This document shows positions 1 to 5,402 of a stretch of DNA of 5,598 bases, in pieces (within the stretch, counting starts at the first letter, position 1; each line of letters opens with the position of its first letter). The notes under the pieces were generated by a model. That model searched no databases and was not told where the DNA came from. It worked only from the letters and a program-made list of their open reading frames with translations. The stretch comes from Gammaproteobacteria bacterium (GTDB taxonomy: Bacteria > Pseudomonadota > Gammaproteobacteria > Eutrophobiales > Eutrophobiaceae). The translations under genes and the position numbers were made by a program. Location of the stretch: NCBI GenBank assembly GCA_012270695.1, contig JAAXHV010000001.1:1-5598 (forward strand). Direction: 5' to 3'.

Positions 1-327
1 GCACACGCCAGACATAAAAAGCTTATCAAGCAGGCCAAGGGCTACCACGGCCGTCGGAAAAATGTATACCGGGTGGCCAAACAAGCAGTTACAAAAGCCG
101 GCCAATACGCCTACCGGGATCGGCGCCAGCGCAAACGGCAGTTTCGCGCGCTCTGGATCACCCGCATCAATGCGGCGGCCAGGGAGAACGGCCTGTCCTA
201 CAGCCGTTTTATGGATGGGTTGCACAAAGCGGATATTCAAATTGATCGGAAACTGCTGGCAGATATGGCCGTAAATGATAAAACCGCGTTTGCCCGATTG
301 GCAGAACAGGCCAGACAGTATATGTAG
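1..327 (+). CDS. rplT: 50S ribosomal protein L20, C-terminal 108 residues (5' end outside window)
   Basis: L20 binds 23S rRNA early in large-subunit assembly; in E. coli it also represses its own operon at the mRNA level. The reading frame is open from base 1 and ends at TAG 325-327. The visible residues start AHARHKKLIKQAKGYHGRR and continue through VYRVAKQAVTKAGQYAYRDR, RKRQFRALWITRINAAAREN and a final RQYM, matching E. coli L20 almost residue for residue. E. coli L20 has 118 residues and the visible sequence aligns from about its residue 10, so only about 9 N-terminal residues are missing. The basic, helical N-terminal arm and the globular C-terminal domain are both intact. The in-frame ATG at 73 is an internal codon of the family, not the real start. 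pheS follows after 57 nt, the usual order; infC and rpmI are expected just upstream but lie outside the window. Confidence 0.97.
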   Translation, partial: AHARHKKLIKQAKGYHGRRKNVYRVAKQAVTKAGQYAYRDRRQRKRQFRALWITRINAAARENGLSYSRFMDGLHKADIQIDRKLLADMAVNDKTAFARLAEQARQYM

Positions 328-330
328 ATG

Positions 331-384
331 GGAAAAAGGCTTTGAGCCTGGCCTGTCCGCGTAACATCCTGCCTTTTATTTACC
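331..384 (+). promoter_or_regulatory. rplT-pheS intergenic leader with weak inverted repeat (possible attenuator or terminator remnant)
   Basis: The 57-nt gap contains AAAAGGC (334-340) and its exact complement GCCTTTT (371-377), followed by ATTT. They could form a 7-bp stem around a 30-nt loop. A competing 4-bp hairpin, AGGC 337-340 with GCCT 346-349, uses the same left arm. In E. coli the pheST operon is attenuated here through the Phe-rich leader peptide PheM. No Phe-rich leader ORF is present: the only short frame, ATG 328 to TGA 343-345, encodes MGKRL. The large loop and broken U tract make a strong terminator unlikely. What can be supported is the inverted repeat itself; a regulatory role is inference. 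Confidence 0.2.
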
Positions 385-1365
385 ATGTCCGATCTCCGGG
401 ATTTACTAGAACGGGCGCTCAATGAAGTTGCCGGAGCCAGAGATGAACGCAGCCTGGACGATGCACGTATTCGTTATCTGGGCAAAAAGGGAGAGGTCAC
501 ACAAGGCCTGAAACGGCTGGGCAGTTTGCCCGAGTCAGAAAGACCCGCAGCGGGCCAGGCAATCAACCGGGCCAAGCAACAACTGCAGGAGGCGTTGAAC
601 AGGCGTAGAACGGAGTTGCGGGATGAGCAGTTGTCGCAGCGTCTGGCCGAGGAAAGAATCGATATAACTCTGCCGGCCCGCGGTCAGTTTACCGGCGGAC
701 TACACCCGGTCACGCTGACACTGCAGGAAATCGAGCGTCTGTTTGTGGAGATTGGGTTTACCGTGGTGGACGGACCCGAGATTGAGGATGACTACCACAA
801 TTTTGCCGCCCTCAATATCCCGGAGCATCATCCGGCCCGGGCCATGCACGATACTTTTTACTGTAACGCGGACCTGCTGCTGCGCACCCATACCTCTAAT
901 GTCCAGATCCGCTATATGAATGAAACCCGGCCGCCGCTGCGGGTCATCGCGCCGGGCCGGGTATATCGGTGTGATTCAGATATGACGCACACGCCCATGT
1001 TCCACCAGGTGGAGGGCATCATGGTGGATGAGGGCGTCACCTTTGCCCACCTGAAAGGGGTACTGGAGGAGTTTGCGGCACACATATTCGGCGCCGGCGC
1101 CGACACCAGGTTCCGCCCCTCTTACTTCCCGTTTACCGAACCTTCCGCGGAAGTGGATATTCTCGGTGACAACGGCTGGCTGGAGATACTAGGATGCGGC
1201 ATGGTGCATCCGACGGTTCTGGAAAACGTCGGTATCGACAGTCGGAAATATTCCGGGTTTGCCTTCGGCATGGGCGTGGAGCGCATCGCCATGTTGCGCT
1301 ACGGCATAAATGACATCCGCCTGTTTTTTGAGAACGACCTGCGGTTTTTAAGACAATTCAATTGA
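385..1365 (+). CDS. pheS: Phenylalanyl-tRNA synthetase alpha subunit
   Basis: This is the catalytic subunit of the cytoplasmic alpha2-beta2 class II enzyme that joins phenylalanine to tRNA-Phe using ATP. Its 326 residues compare with 327 in E. coli. Residues 1-90 are the charged, helical N-terminal arm (a coiled coil that contacts tRNA). The catalytic core runs from about 100 to 326. Motif 2 is visible as GRVYRCDSDMTHTPMFHQVE (191-210). The Phe-pocket residues F248 and F250 lie in YFPFTEP, with E252 at the metal-ligand position. Motif 3 is GFAFGMGVER (291-300), with A293 equivalent to E. coli A294, which sets the size of the amino-acid pocket, so normal specificity is expected. The ATG at 385 fits the family N-terminus, but no purine-rich ribosome binding site precedes it (GCCTTTTATTTACC). 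Translation may depend on upstream coupling or an unstructured leader. It is followed by pheT after 77 nt, longer than the short gap usual for the family. Confidence 0.98.
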   Translation: MSDLRDLLERALNEVAGARDERSLDDARIRYLGKKGEVTQGLKRLGSLPESERPAAGQAINRAKQQLQEALNRRRTELRDEQLSQRLAEERIDITLPARGQFTGGLHPVTLTLQEIERLFVEIGFTVVDGPEIEDDYHNFAALNIPEHHPARAMHDTFYCNADLLLRTHTSNVQIRYMNETRPPLRVIAPGRVYRCDSDMTHTPMFHQVEGIMVDEGVTFAHLKGVLEEFAAHIFGAGADTRFRPSYFPFTEPSAEVDILGDNGWLEILGCGMVHPTVLENVGIDSRKYSGFAFGMGVERIAMLRYGINDIRLFFENDLRFLRQFN

Positions 1366-1402
1366 AAACATAAACCGTTTATCGCCCTATTGATTTTATA
1401 AA

Positions 1403-1431
1403 CTCTGTGTGCTCTGTGCTCTCTGTGGTGG
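1403..1431 (+). repeat. CTCTGTG tandem repeat, three copies with 9-nt period, in pheS-pheT gap
   Basis: CTCTGTG occurs at 1403-1409, 1412-1418 and 1421-1427, each copy exactly 9 nt after the previous one, with two variable bases between copies (TG, then CT). The third copy runs into GTGG, so the array ends in GGTGG at 1427-1431. The array lies outside any gene, 11 nt upstream of the pheT start. Its terminal GGTGG is the only Shine-Dalgarno-like purine stretch near that start. The array is visible directly. I recall similar CTCTGTG-type strings scattered between genes in other environmental bacterial genomes, but I cannot check this here and its function is unknown to me. Confidence 0.75.
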
Positions 1432-1442
1432 AATAATCGACT

Positions 1443-3872
1443 ATGAAATTCAGCGAACAGTGGCTGCGCGAGTGGGTGGACCCGCCCATTTCAACCGAGA
1501 CCCTGGCAGATCAGCTCACCATGCTTGGTCTGGAGGTGGAGGACGTGGTTACTGCGGGACCAAAACTGAACGGTGTGGTGGCAGGCCGGGTGGAGGCAGT
1601 TGAAAAACACCCCCATGCGGACAAGCTTTCTGTATGTACGGTAAGAAAAGACGCAGGGGCGCCGGTTACCGTCGTGACCGGGGCGCCAGGAGTGAAATCG
1701 GGGCGTTGTTACCCGTATGCCGGTATCGACGCCGTGTTACCCGCATCCGTGAAAATACAGGAGGCGGAGATCCGCGGGGTGACATCTTCCGGCATGCTCT
1801 GTTCAGCGGCTGAACTGGGCCTGTCGGAGGAGACTGAAGAGTTGTTTCTATTGGCTGACGATTGCATACCCGGCGCCGCGTTATCCCGTGTGCTGTGCCT
1901 GGATGACCAGGTATTTGACATCGGCCTTACGCCTAATCGCGGTGATTGTTTGAGTATTAACGGAGTAGCCCGGGAAATCGCGGTCGCCAACCGAATGCCC
2001 TTTGACCCCCCCGCCGACAACTCCCCGGTTGCTGCCGTTCATGGACGCTCGCGCAGTATCAACCTGGCGGCTCCTGACGGTTGCCCGCGCTACCTGGGAC
2101 GGATCGTCAACGACATCGATATATCACGCCCCAGCCCGTTGTGGTTGCGGGAGAAGTTGCGCCGTTGCGGACTGCGCAGCCTGAACGCAGTGGTTGATAT
2201 CACCAACTACGTGATGCTGGAAATGGGGCAGCCCCTGCATGCCTTCGATAATGACAGGTTAAGCGGCGCCATAACCGTGCGTTATGCTGCTGCGGGCGAG
2301 GAAATTGCCCTGCTGGACGGAGCATCCCGGGCAATGCCGGCAACGACCCTGGTGATTGCCGATGCGGAACGGGCGCTGGCCATGGCCGGCGTCATGGGCG
2401 GACTGGAATCAGCCGTCAGCGCGACCACTCGCCACGTTTTCCTGGAAAGCGCGTTTTTTACCCCGCTCATTGTAGCCGGCCGCGCTCGGCAGTTCGGCCT
2501 GCATACGGATGCATCCCATCGCTTCGAACGGGGAGTGGATTTTATGTTGCAACGCCGGGCCATGGAGCGCGCCACACAATTAATCCTTGATACCTGCGGG
2601 GGAGAACCGGGGCCGGTGACCGAGGCGGTGGCTGAACGGGCATTGCCGAAACAGCAGACAGTGGGTCTGAGGCCGACGGCGGTAGAGGGACTACTGGGTG
2701 AACCCATCGATATGGAGGAATGTGTGGGGATTTTAACCCGTCTCGGCCTGGAGGAGACAGCGAGCGACGCTGACAGCCGCTGTTTCAGTGTGCCTTCCCA
2801 CCGTTTCGATATTACGCTTGAGGCAGATTTGATAGAAGAGATTGCCCGTATCCACGGCTATCGGAACATCAGGAGCGCGCTGCCGGCGGCGCACCTGGCT
2901 ATGCGCAAACCCGGTTTCCGGGAGCGTCTTGACCTTATGCGCCGGGTATTGGTCCAGCGCGGCTACCAGGAGGCTATCACCTACAGTTTCGTCAGCGATG
3001 CCCTGCAATCCCGATTGTTTCCGGACGTTGAGAGCATCGCCCTGGTCAATGCCATCTCCAGCGATATGGAACGGATGCGTCTCAGCCTGTGGCCGGGCTT
3101 GCTGACGGGCGCGCGCCATAATCTCAATCGGCAACAGGAGCGCGTGCGCCTGTTTGAAACCGGCAAGGTTTTCAGCCGCGCGGGTGAGATTCAGCAATCG
3201 CCGGTCATCGGCGCATTGAGCTACGGAAAAGTAGCGCCGGAACAATGGGACAATCCGTACCAGTCCGGCAATTTCTACGATATCAAGTCCGATGTGGAAG
3301 CCGTGATATCAGCCGGTTACGGCCAATTGCCACTGGCTTACCGGCCTGTTGCCGTTGCCGCGCTGCATCATGGCAAATCGGCGGAGATCATTTACCAGGG
3401 ACAACGGATTGGCCTGCTCGGAGCGCTCCACCCGGCAATACAATCTCACCTGGAAATTGAACGGGAGGTCTACCTGTTTGAGCTGTTTCTGGAGCATATC
3501 CCTGAAAGAATACACCTGAAATATAAGGAAATTTCCAGATTCCCCATAGTCAGACGGGACCTGTCCGTTGTGGTCGATGAGGACATTCCGACAGCAGACC
3601 TGCTGCACAGCATAAACAATATCAAGTTGGATTTGGAGACACCCTTAGCGGGGCAAGGAACGGAGGCAATGGGCGCGTCCAATTACCTGACGGACCTGGA
3701 GTTGGTGGACGTATTCCAGGGGGGATCTATTGCCCATGGAAAAAAAAGTGTAACATTGGGCTTGACCTTTCAGCGAATTTCAGACACTCTTATAAATCAA
3801 CAGGTGGATCACATGATGACTCAGATACTGGAGTGCCTTAGTAGGATATTTGGCGCACAGTTGAGAGAATGA
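1443..3872 (+). CDS. pheT: Phenylalanyl-tRNA synthetase beta subunit
   Basis: This is the non-catalytic partner of PheS. It recognises tRNA-Phe and carries the editing site that hydrolyses Tyr-tRNA-Phe. Its 809 residues compare with 795 in E. coli. MKFSEQWLREWV at the N-terminus matches the family and fixes the ATG. Domains in order: an EMAP-type OB fold (about 40-150) with HPHADKL at 56-62 and GMLCSAAELG near 117-126; the B3/B4 editing module (about 205-395) with CGLRSLNAVVDITNYVMLE (242-260), GQPLHAFD and HTDASHRFERGVD; B5 (about 403-478) with the Mg-binding acidic set D456, D462, E465 and E466; a core resembling a degenerate class II synthetase fold (about 485-690) with GYQEAITYSFV and MRLSLWPGLL; and a C-terminal FDX-ACB anticodon-binding domain from EISRFP (696). 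Relative to E. coli, FDX-ACB carries a 17-residue insertion at about 728-744. Only a weak GGTGG precedes the start, 11 nt away. ihfA begins one base after the stop. Confidence 0.98.
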   Translation: MKFSEQWLREWVDPPISTETLADQLTMLGLEVEDVVTAGPKLNGVVAGRVEAVEKHPHADKLSVCTVRKDAGAPVTVVTGAPGVKSGRCYPYAGIDAVLPASVKIQEAEIRGVTSSGMLCSAAELGLSEETEELFLLADDCIPGAALSRVLCLDDQVFDIGLTPNRGDCLSINGVAREIAVANRMPFDPPADNSPVAAVHGRSRSINLAAPDGCPRYLGRIVNDIDISRPSPLWLREKLRRCGLRSLNAVVDITNYVMLEMGQPLHAFDNDRLSGAITVRYAAAGEEIALLDGASRAMPATTLVIADAERALAMAGVMGGLESAVSATTRHVFLESAFFTPLIVAGRARQFGLHTDASHRFERGVDFMLQRRAMERATQLILDTCGGEPGPVTEAVAERALPKQQTVGLRPTAVEGLLGEPIDMEECVGILTRLGLEETASDADSRCFSVPSHRFDITLEADLIEEIARIHGYRNIRSALPAAHLAMRKPGFRERLDLMRRVLVQRGYQEAITYSFVSDALQSRLFPDVESIALVNAISSDMERMRLSLWPGLLTGARHNLNRQQERVRLFETGKVFSRAGEIQQSPVIGALSYGKVAPEQWDNPYQSGNFYDIKSDVEAVISAGYGQLPLAYRPVAVAALHHGKSAEIIYQGQRIGLLGALHPAIQSHLEIEREVYLFELFLEHIPERIHLKYKEISRFPIVRRDLSVVVDEDIPTADLLHSINNIKLDLETPLAGQGTEAMGASNYLTDLELVDVFQGGSIAHGKKSVTLGLTFQRISDTLINQQVDHMMTQILECLSRIFGAQLRE
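3740..3807 (+). promoter_or_regulatory. Candidate internal ihfA promoter with IHF-like site, inside the 3' end of pheT
   Basis: TATAAA at 3791-3796 matches the sigma70 -10 box at 5 of 6 positions. The -35 region is poor: the best hexamer at 18-nt spacing is CTTTCA (3767-3772), while the better TTGACC at 3762-3767 is 23 nt away, too far. An A8 run at 3740-3747 lies where an UP element could sit. AATCAACAGGTGG at 3795-3807 matches the IHF consensus WATCAANNNNTTR at all specified positions but one, and overlaps the -10 box. E. coli ihfA is known to have a promoter inside pheT and to be autoregulated by IHF; applying that here is inference. Confidence 0.25.
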
Positions 3873-3873
3873 G

Positions 3874-4179
3874 ATGGCAGCACTGACAAAAGCAGATATG
3901 GCCGAGAGGCTGCATCAACAGGATGGCCTGAATAAGCGGGAGGCTAAGGAAATAGTGGAAATGTTTTTTGAAGAGATACGCTCAGCACTGGAAGCGGGAA
4001 ATCAGGTCAAGCTCTCTGGCTTTGGCAACTTTGAACTGCGAAACAAAAGACAGCGACCGGGGCGCAATCCCAAGACCGGCGAAGAAATTCCCATCAGTGC
4101 GCGCCGGGTCGTAACGTTTCGTCCCGGACAAAAACTGAAAGCGCGAGTAGAGGCTTATGCTGGAACCGGCACTGAATAG
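3874..4179 (+). CDS. ihfA: Integration host factor subunit alpha
   Basis: IHF-alpha pairs with IHF-beta (ihfB, not in the window) into a sequence-specific heterodimer that bends DNA by about 160 degrees. It acts in nucleoid structure, sigma54 promoters, replication initiation and site-specific recombination. The 101 residues cover the whole DNABII fold: helical body 1-45 with KREAKEIVEMFFEEIRSALE, the beta saddle with KLSGFGNFELR (46-56), and the DNA-binding arm RPGRNPKTGEEIPISARRVV (61-80). P66 in the arm is the residue that intercalates into DNA (E. coli P65). TFRPGQKLK and a C-terminal helix follow. LTKADMAERL and the HU/IHF split residues favour IHF-alpha over HU, and the position after pheT agrees. 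The ATG lies 1 nt beyond the pheT stop, with GAGAGA at 3863-3868 as a weak ribosome binding site, so translational coupling to pheT is likely. The downstream regulator gene overlaps its last 23 nt. Confidence 0.97.
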   Translation: MAALTKADMAERLHQQDGLNKREAKEIVEMFFEEIRSALEAGNQVKLSGFGNFELRNKRQRPGRNPKTGEEIPISARRVVTFRPGQKLKARVEAYAGTGTE

Positions 4180-4513
4180 CGAATTGCCCCCGATTCCGAG
4201 TAAACGATACTTTACCATCGGGGAAGTCAGCGAGTTGTGCGCAGTCAAACCTCATGTATTACGCTACTGGGAACAGGAATTCCCCCAACTGAAACCCCTG
4301 AAACGGCGCGGCAACAGGCGTTATTACCAGCGTCAGGACGTTATTTTGATCAGGCAGATCAGAAGTCTGCTTTATGAGCACGGGTTTACTATCGGCGGCG
4401 CGAGACTACGTTTGTCAGGCGATGAGGCCAGGGAAGATTCCAACCAGAGCCAGCAGATTATCCGCCAGTTGTGCACTGAACTGGAAAAAGTCAGGGATCT
4501 GTTGCGACGTTAA
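4157..4513 (+). CDS. Short MerR-family transcriptional regulator downstream of ihfA
   Basis: This predicted DNA-binding regulator has unknown targets. Of 118 residues, 1-16 form a proline-containing tail. The MerR winged helix-turn-helix follows: YFTIGEVSELCAVKPHVLRY (18-37), then WEQEFPQLKP and the wing RRGNRRYYQRQDV (50-62). A second helical segment is IRQIRSLLYEHGFTIGGAR (65-83), and the end (about 96-118) is a probable dimerisation coiled coil. There is no separate effector domain: only C28 and C106 are present, so no MerR metal-binding cysteine cluster. The start overlaps ihfA by 23 nt in another frame, with GAGG at 4150-4153, a rather short 3 nt from ATG. The N-terminus agrees with what I recall of the Pseudomonas gene in the same place, which supports this start. 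The ihfA-merR neighbourhood is conserved in many gammaproteobacteria. Co-expression with ihfA is well supported by the overlap; its regulon cannot be inferred. Confidence 0.92.
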   Translation: MLEPALNSELPPIPSKRYFTIGEVSELCAVKPHVLRYWEQEFPQLKPLKRRGNRRYYQRQDVILIRQIRSLLYEHGFTIGGARLRLSGDEAREDSNQSQQIIRQLCTELEKVRDLLRR

Positions 4514-4585
4514 TTCCTGACTGGACCCCGTTTATCAGTCTCTATCCATCCCTGTATGACCCTGCTTGCAACATGCGGGGCGGTG

Positions 4586-4604
4586 CCGGACCGTTTTAAT
4601 CCGG
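4586..4604 (+). other. Small hairpin CCGGA-N9-TCCGG in the spacer before the tRNA
   Basis: CCGGA (4586-4590) and TCCGG (4600-4604) are perfect inverted repeats around a 9-nt T-rich loop. The stem is followed by GGTTGAG rather than a U tract, so it does not look like a standard intrinsic terminator for the ihfA-merR transcript. No better terminator is visible in 4514-4642. It may simply be spacer structure. Confidence 0.25.
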
Positions 4605-4625
4605 GGTTGAGAGTAACGCAATAAT
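4596..4625 (+). promoter_or_regulatory. Candidate promoter for tRNA-Pro
   Basis: AATAAT at 4620-4625 matches the -10 consensus at 5 of 6 positions and would start transcription near 4632, about 11 nt before the mature tRNA. The -35 side is weak: TTAATC at 4596-4601, 18 nt upstream, matches 3 of 6. TTGAGA at 4607-4612 is a good -35-like hexamer but has no -10 at the right distance. The tRNA could also be reached by read-through from the ihfA-merR operon, since no clear terminator separates them. Confidence 0.3.
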
Positions 4626-4642
4626 GGTAGTGGATGTTGGGC

Positions 4643-4719
<77 letters not shown>

Positions 4720-4804
4720 ATTCAATTCCGTCCCCTTTTGAAAAACCAGCCCGCATCAAGCGCACTCTGTAGTGAGGGCATACTGAACAGATTACCATAA
4801 CTCA

Positions 4805-4832
4805 TTGACAACAAACATGTATCCAATAGCAA
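4805..4832 (+). promoter_or_regulatory. Candidate promoter upstream of the Sel1 lipoprotein gene
   Basis: TTGACA at 4805-4810 is a perfect sigma70 -35 box. The best -10 partner is poor: TAGCAA at 4827-4832 (16-nt spacing, 3 of 6). Transcription would begin close to 4840, leaving a leader of only about 10 nt before the ATG at 4851. The rest of the 131-nt spacer after the tRNA shows no strong hairpin, repeat or short ORF. If real, this promoter would drive the lipoprotein and glmS together. Confidence 0.3.
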
Positions 4833-4850
4833 CTAGCGGCCTGGTGAGAA

Positions 4851-5402
4851 ATGCGGGCTAACAACCGAATGAGATCACTGTTTGTCCTGCTGGGCTGTCT
4901 GAGTCTGGTCGCCGGAGGTTGTGGAGACCAGAAAACCGCGATACAGGCTTTCGATGACGGGGATTATGGAACCGCGTATAAGCTGTTCAAGCCCAGGGCC
5001 GAGGCCGGCGATAGCGAAGCGCAGAATTACCTGGGCGTGCATTATTATCTGGGCCTGGGCGTAAAAAGGGATTGGCGTCAGGCACTGCGATGGTATGAAA
5101 AAGCGGCAAAACAGGGAGAGCCCAAGGCACAACTCAACTATGGCCTGATGTTTCATAACGCATACGGCACGGACAAGGACCTCGCCGCAGCTTTCATGTG
5201 GTATTATGCTGCTTACCGGCAGGGCAACTCTACTGCGGAGCTGTATATGGATTCCCTTGCGGCGGAGAACAAGCTGAACCCGAACCAGATAAATTACGCC
5301 AAGCTCCAGGCAAAACAATACATTACCAACCCCGTAGTTGCAGGGCGGCCCGCCGAAGGCAAGTTGTTTCGCGGTCAGCAACAAATCGCTATCAGCCCGT
5401 AA
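4851..5402 (+). CDS. Sel1-repeat lipoprotein of unknown function
   Basis: The product has 183 residues. The N-terminus is a lipoprotein signal: a basic segment (R2, R6, R8), a hydrophobic stretch from about 9 to 21 (SLFVLLGCLSLVA), and AGGC ending at C24, a relaxed but valid lipobox. C24 is therefore the likely lipidated residue; C16 (LLGC) is too close to the charged end. G25 follows rather than Asp, so there is no simple E. coli inner-membrane retention signal, which favours the outer membrane. Residues 30-52 look like a TPR/Sel1-type helix pair (AFDDGDYGTAYKLFKPRAEA). Two Sel1-like repeats follow: about 53-88 (GDSEAQNYLGVHYYLGLGV... ALRWYEKAAKQG) and 89-125, then a divergent partial repeat to about 158 and a low-complexity tail. 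Such repeats are protein-interaction scaffolds with no enzymatic role, so a partner is expected but unknown. GGTGAG at 4843-4848 lies very near the ATG; M7 (4869) is an alternative start with a less basic end. The stop TAA overlaps the glmS ATG. Confidence 0.87.
   Translation: MRANNRMRSLFVLLGCLSLVAGGCGDQKTAIQAFDDGDYGTAYKLFKPRAEAGDSEAQNYLGVHYYLGLGVKRDWRQALRWYEKAAKQGEPKAQLNYGLMFHNAYGTDKDLAAAFMWYYAAYRQGNSTAELYMDSLAAENKLNPNQINYAKLQAKQYITNPVVAGRPAEGKLFRGQQQIAISP

Noticed and set aside
62..274. 70-codon plus-strand ORF starting at 62
   Set aside because: It is out of frame with L20, whose conserved sequence occupies the same bases.
1362..1402. Promoter between pheS and pheT (TTGAAA at 1362, TATAAA at 1397)
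   Set aside because: Both hexamers match well but are 29 nt apart, too far for sigma70, and no better-spaced partner is present.
1370..1403. ATAAAC/GTTTAT inverted repeats after pheS as a terminator
   Set aside because: The adjacent pair has a one-base loop and the other pair has only 6 AT-rich base pairs over a 15-nt loop without a T tract; termination between the two subunit genes is also not expected.
2733..3245. 170-codon minus-strand ORF inside pheT
   Set aside because: It is antisense to a strongly conserved coding frame, has no recognisable domain, and is a typical shadow ORF of GC-rich DNA. The same applies to the minus-strand ORFs at 1709-2020, 2282-2707 and 3309-3608.
4875..5384. 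169-codon minus-strand ORF opposite the Sel1 lipoprotein
   Set aside because: The plus strand encodes a clear signal peptide, lipobox and Sel1 repeats and runs directly into glmS; the antisense frame has no recognisable features.
5380..5402. glmS ribozyme or other riboswitch ahead of glmS
   Set aside because: The glmS start overlaps the upstream stop codon, so there is no leader. The ribozyme is also a feature of Gram-positive relatives, not of this lineage.
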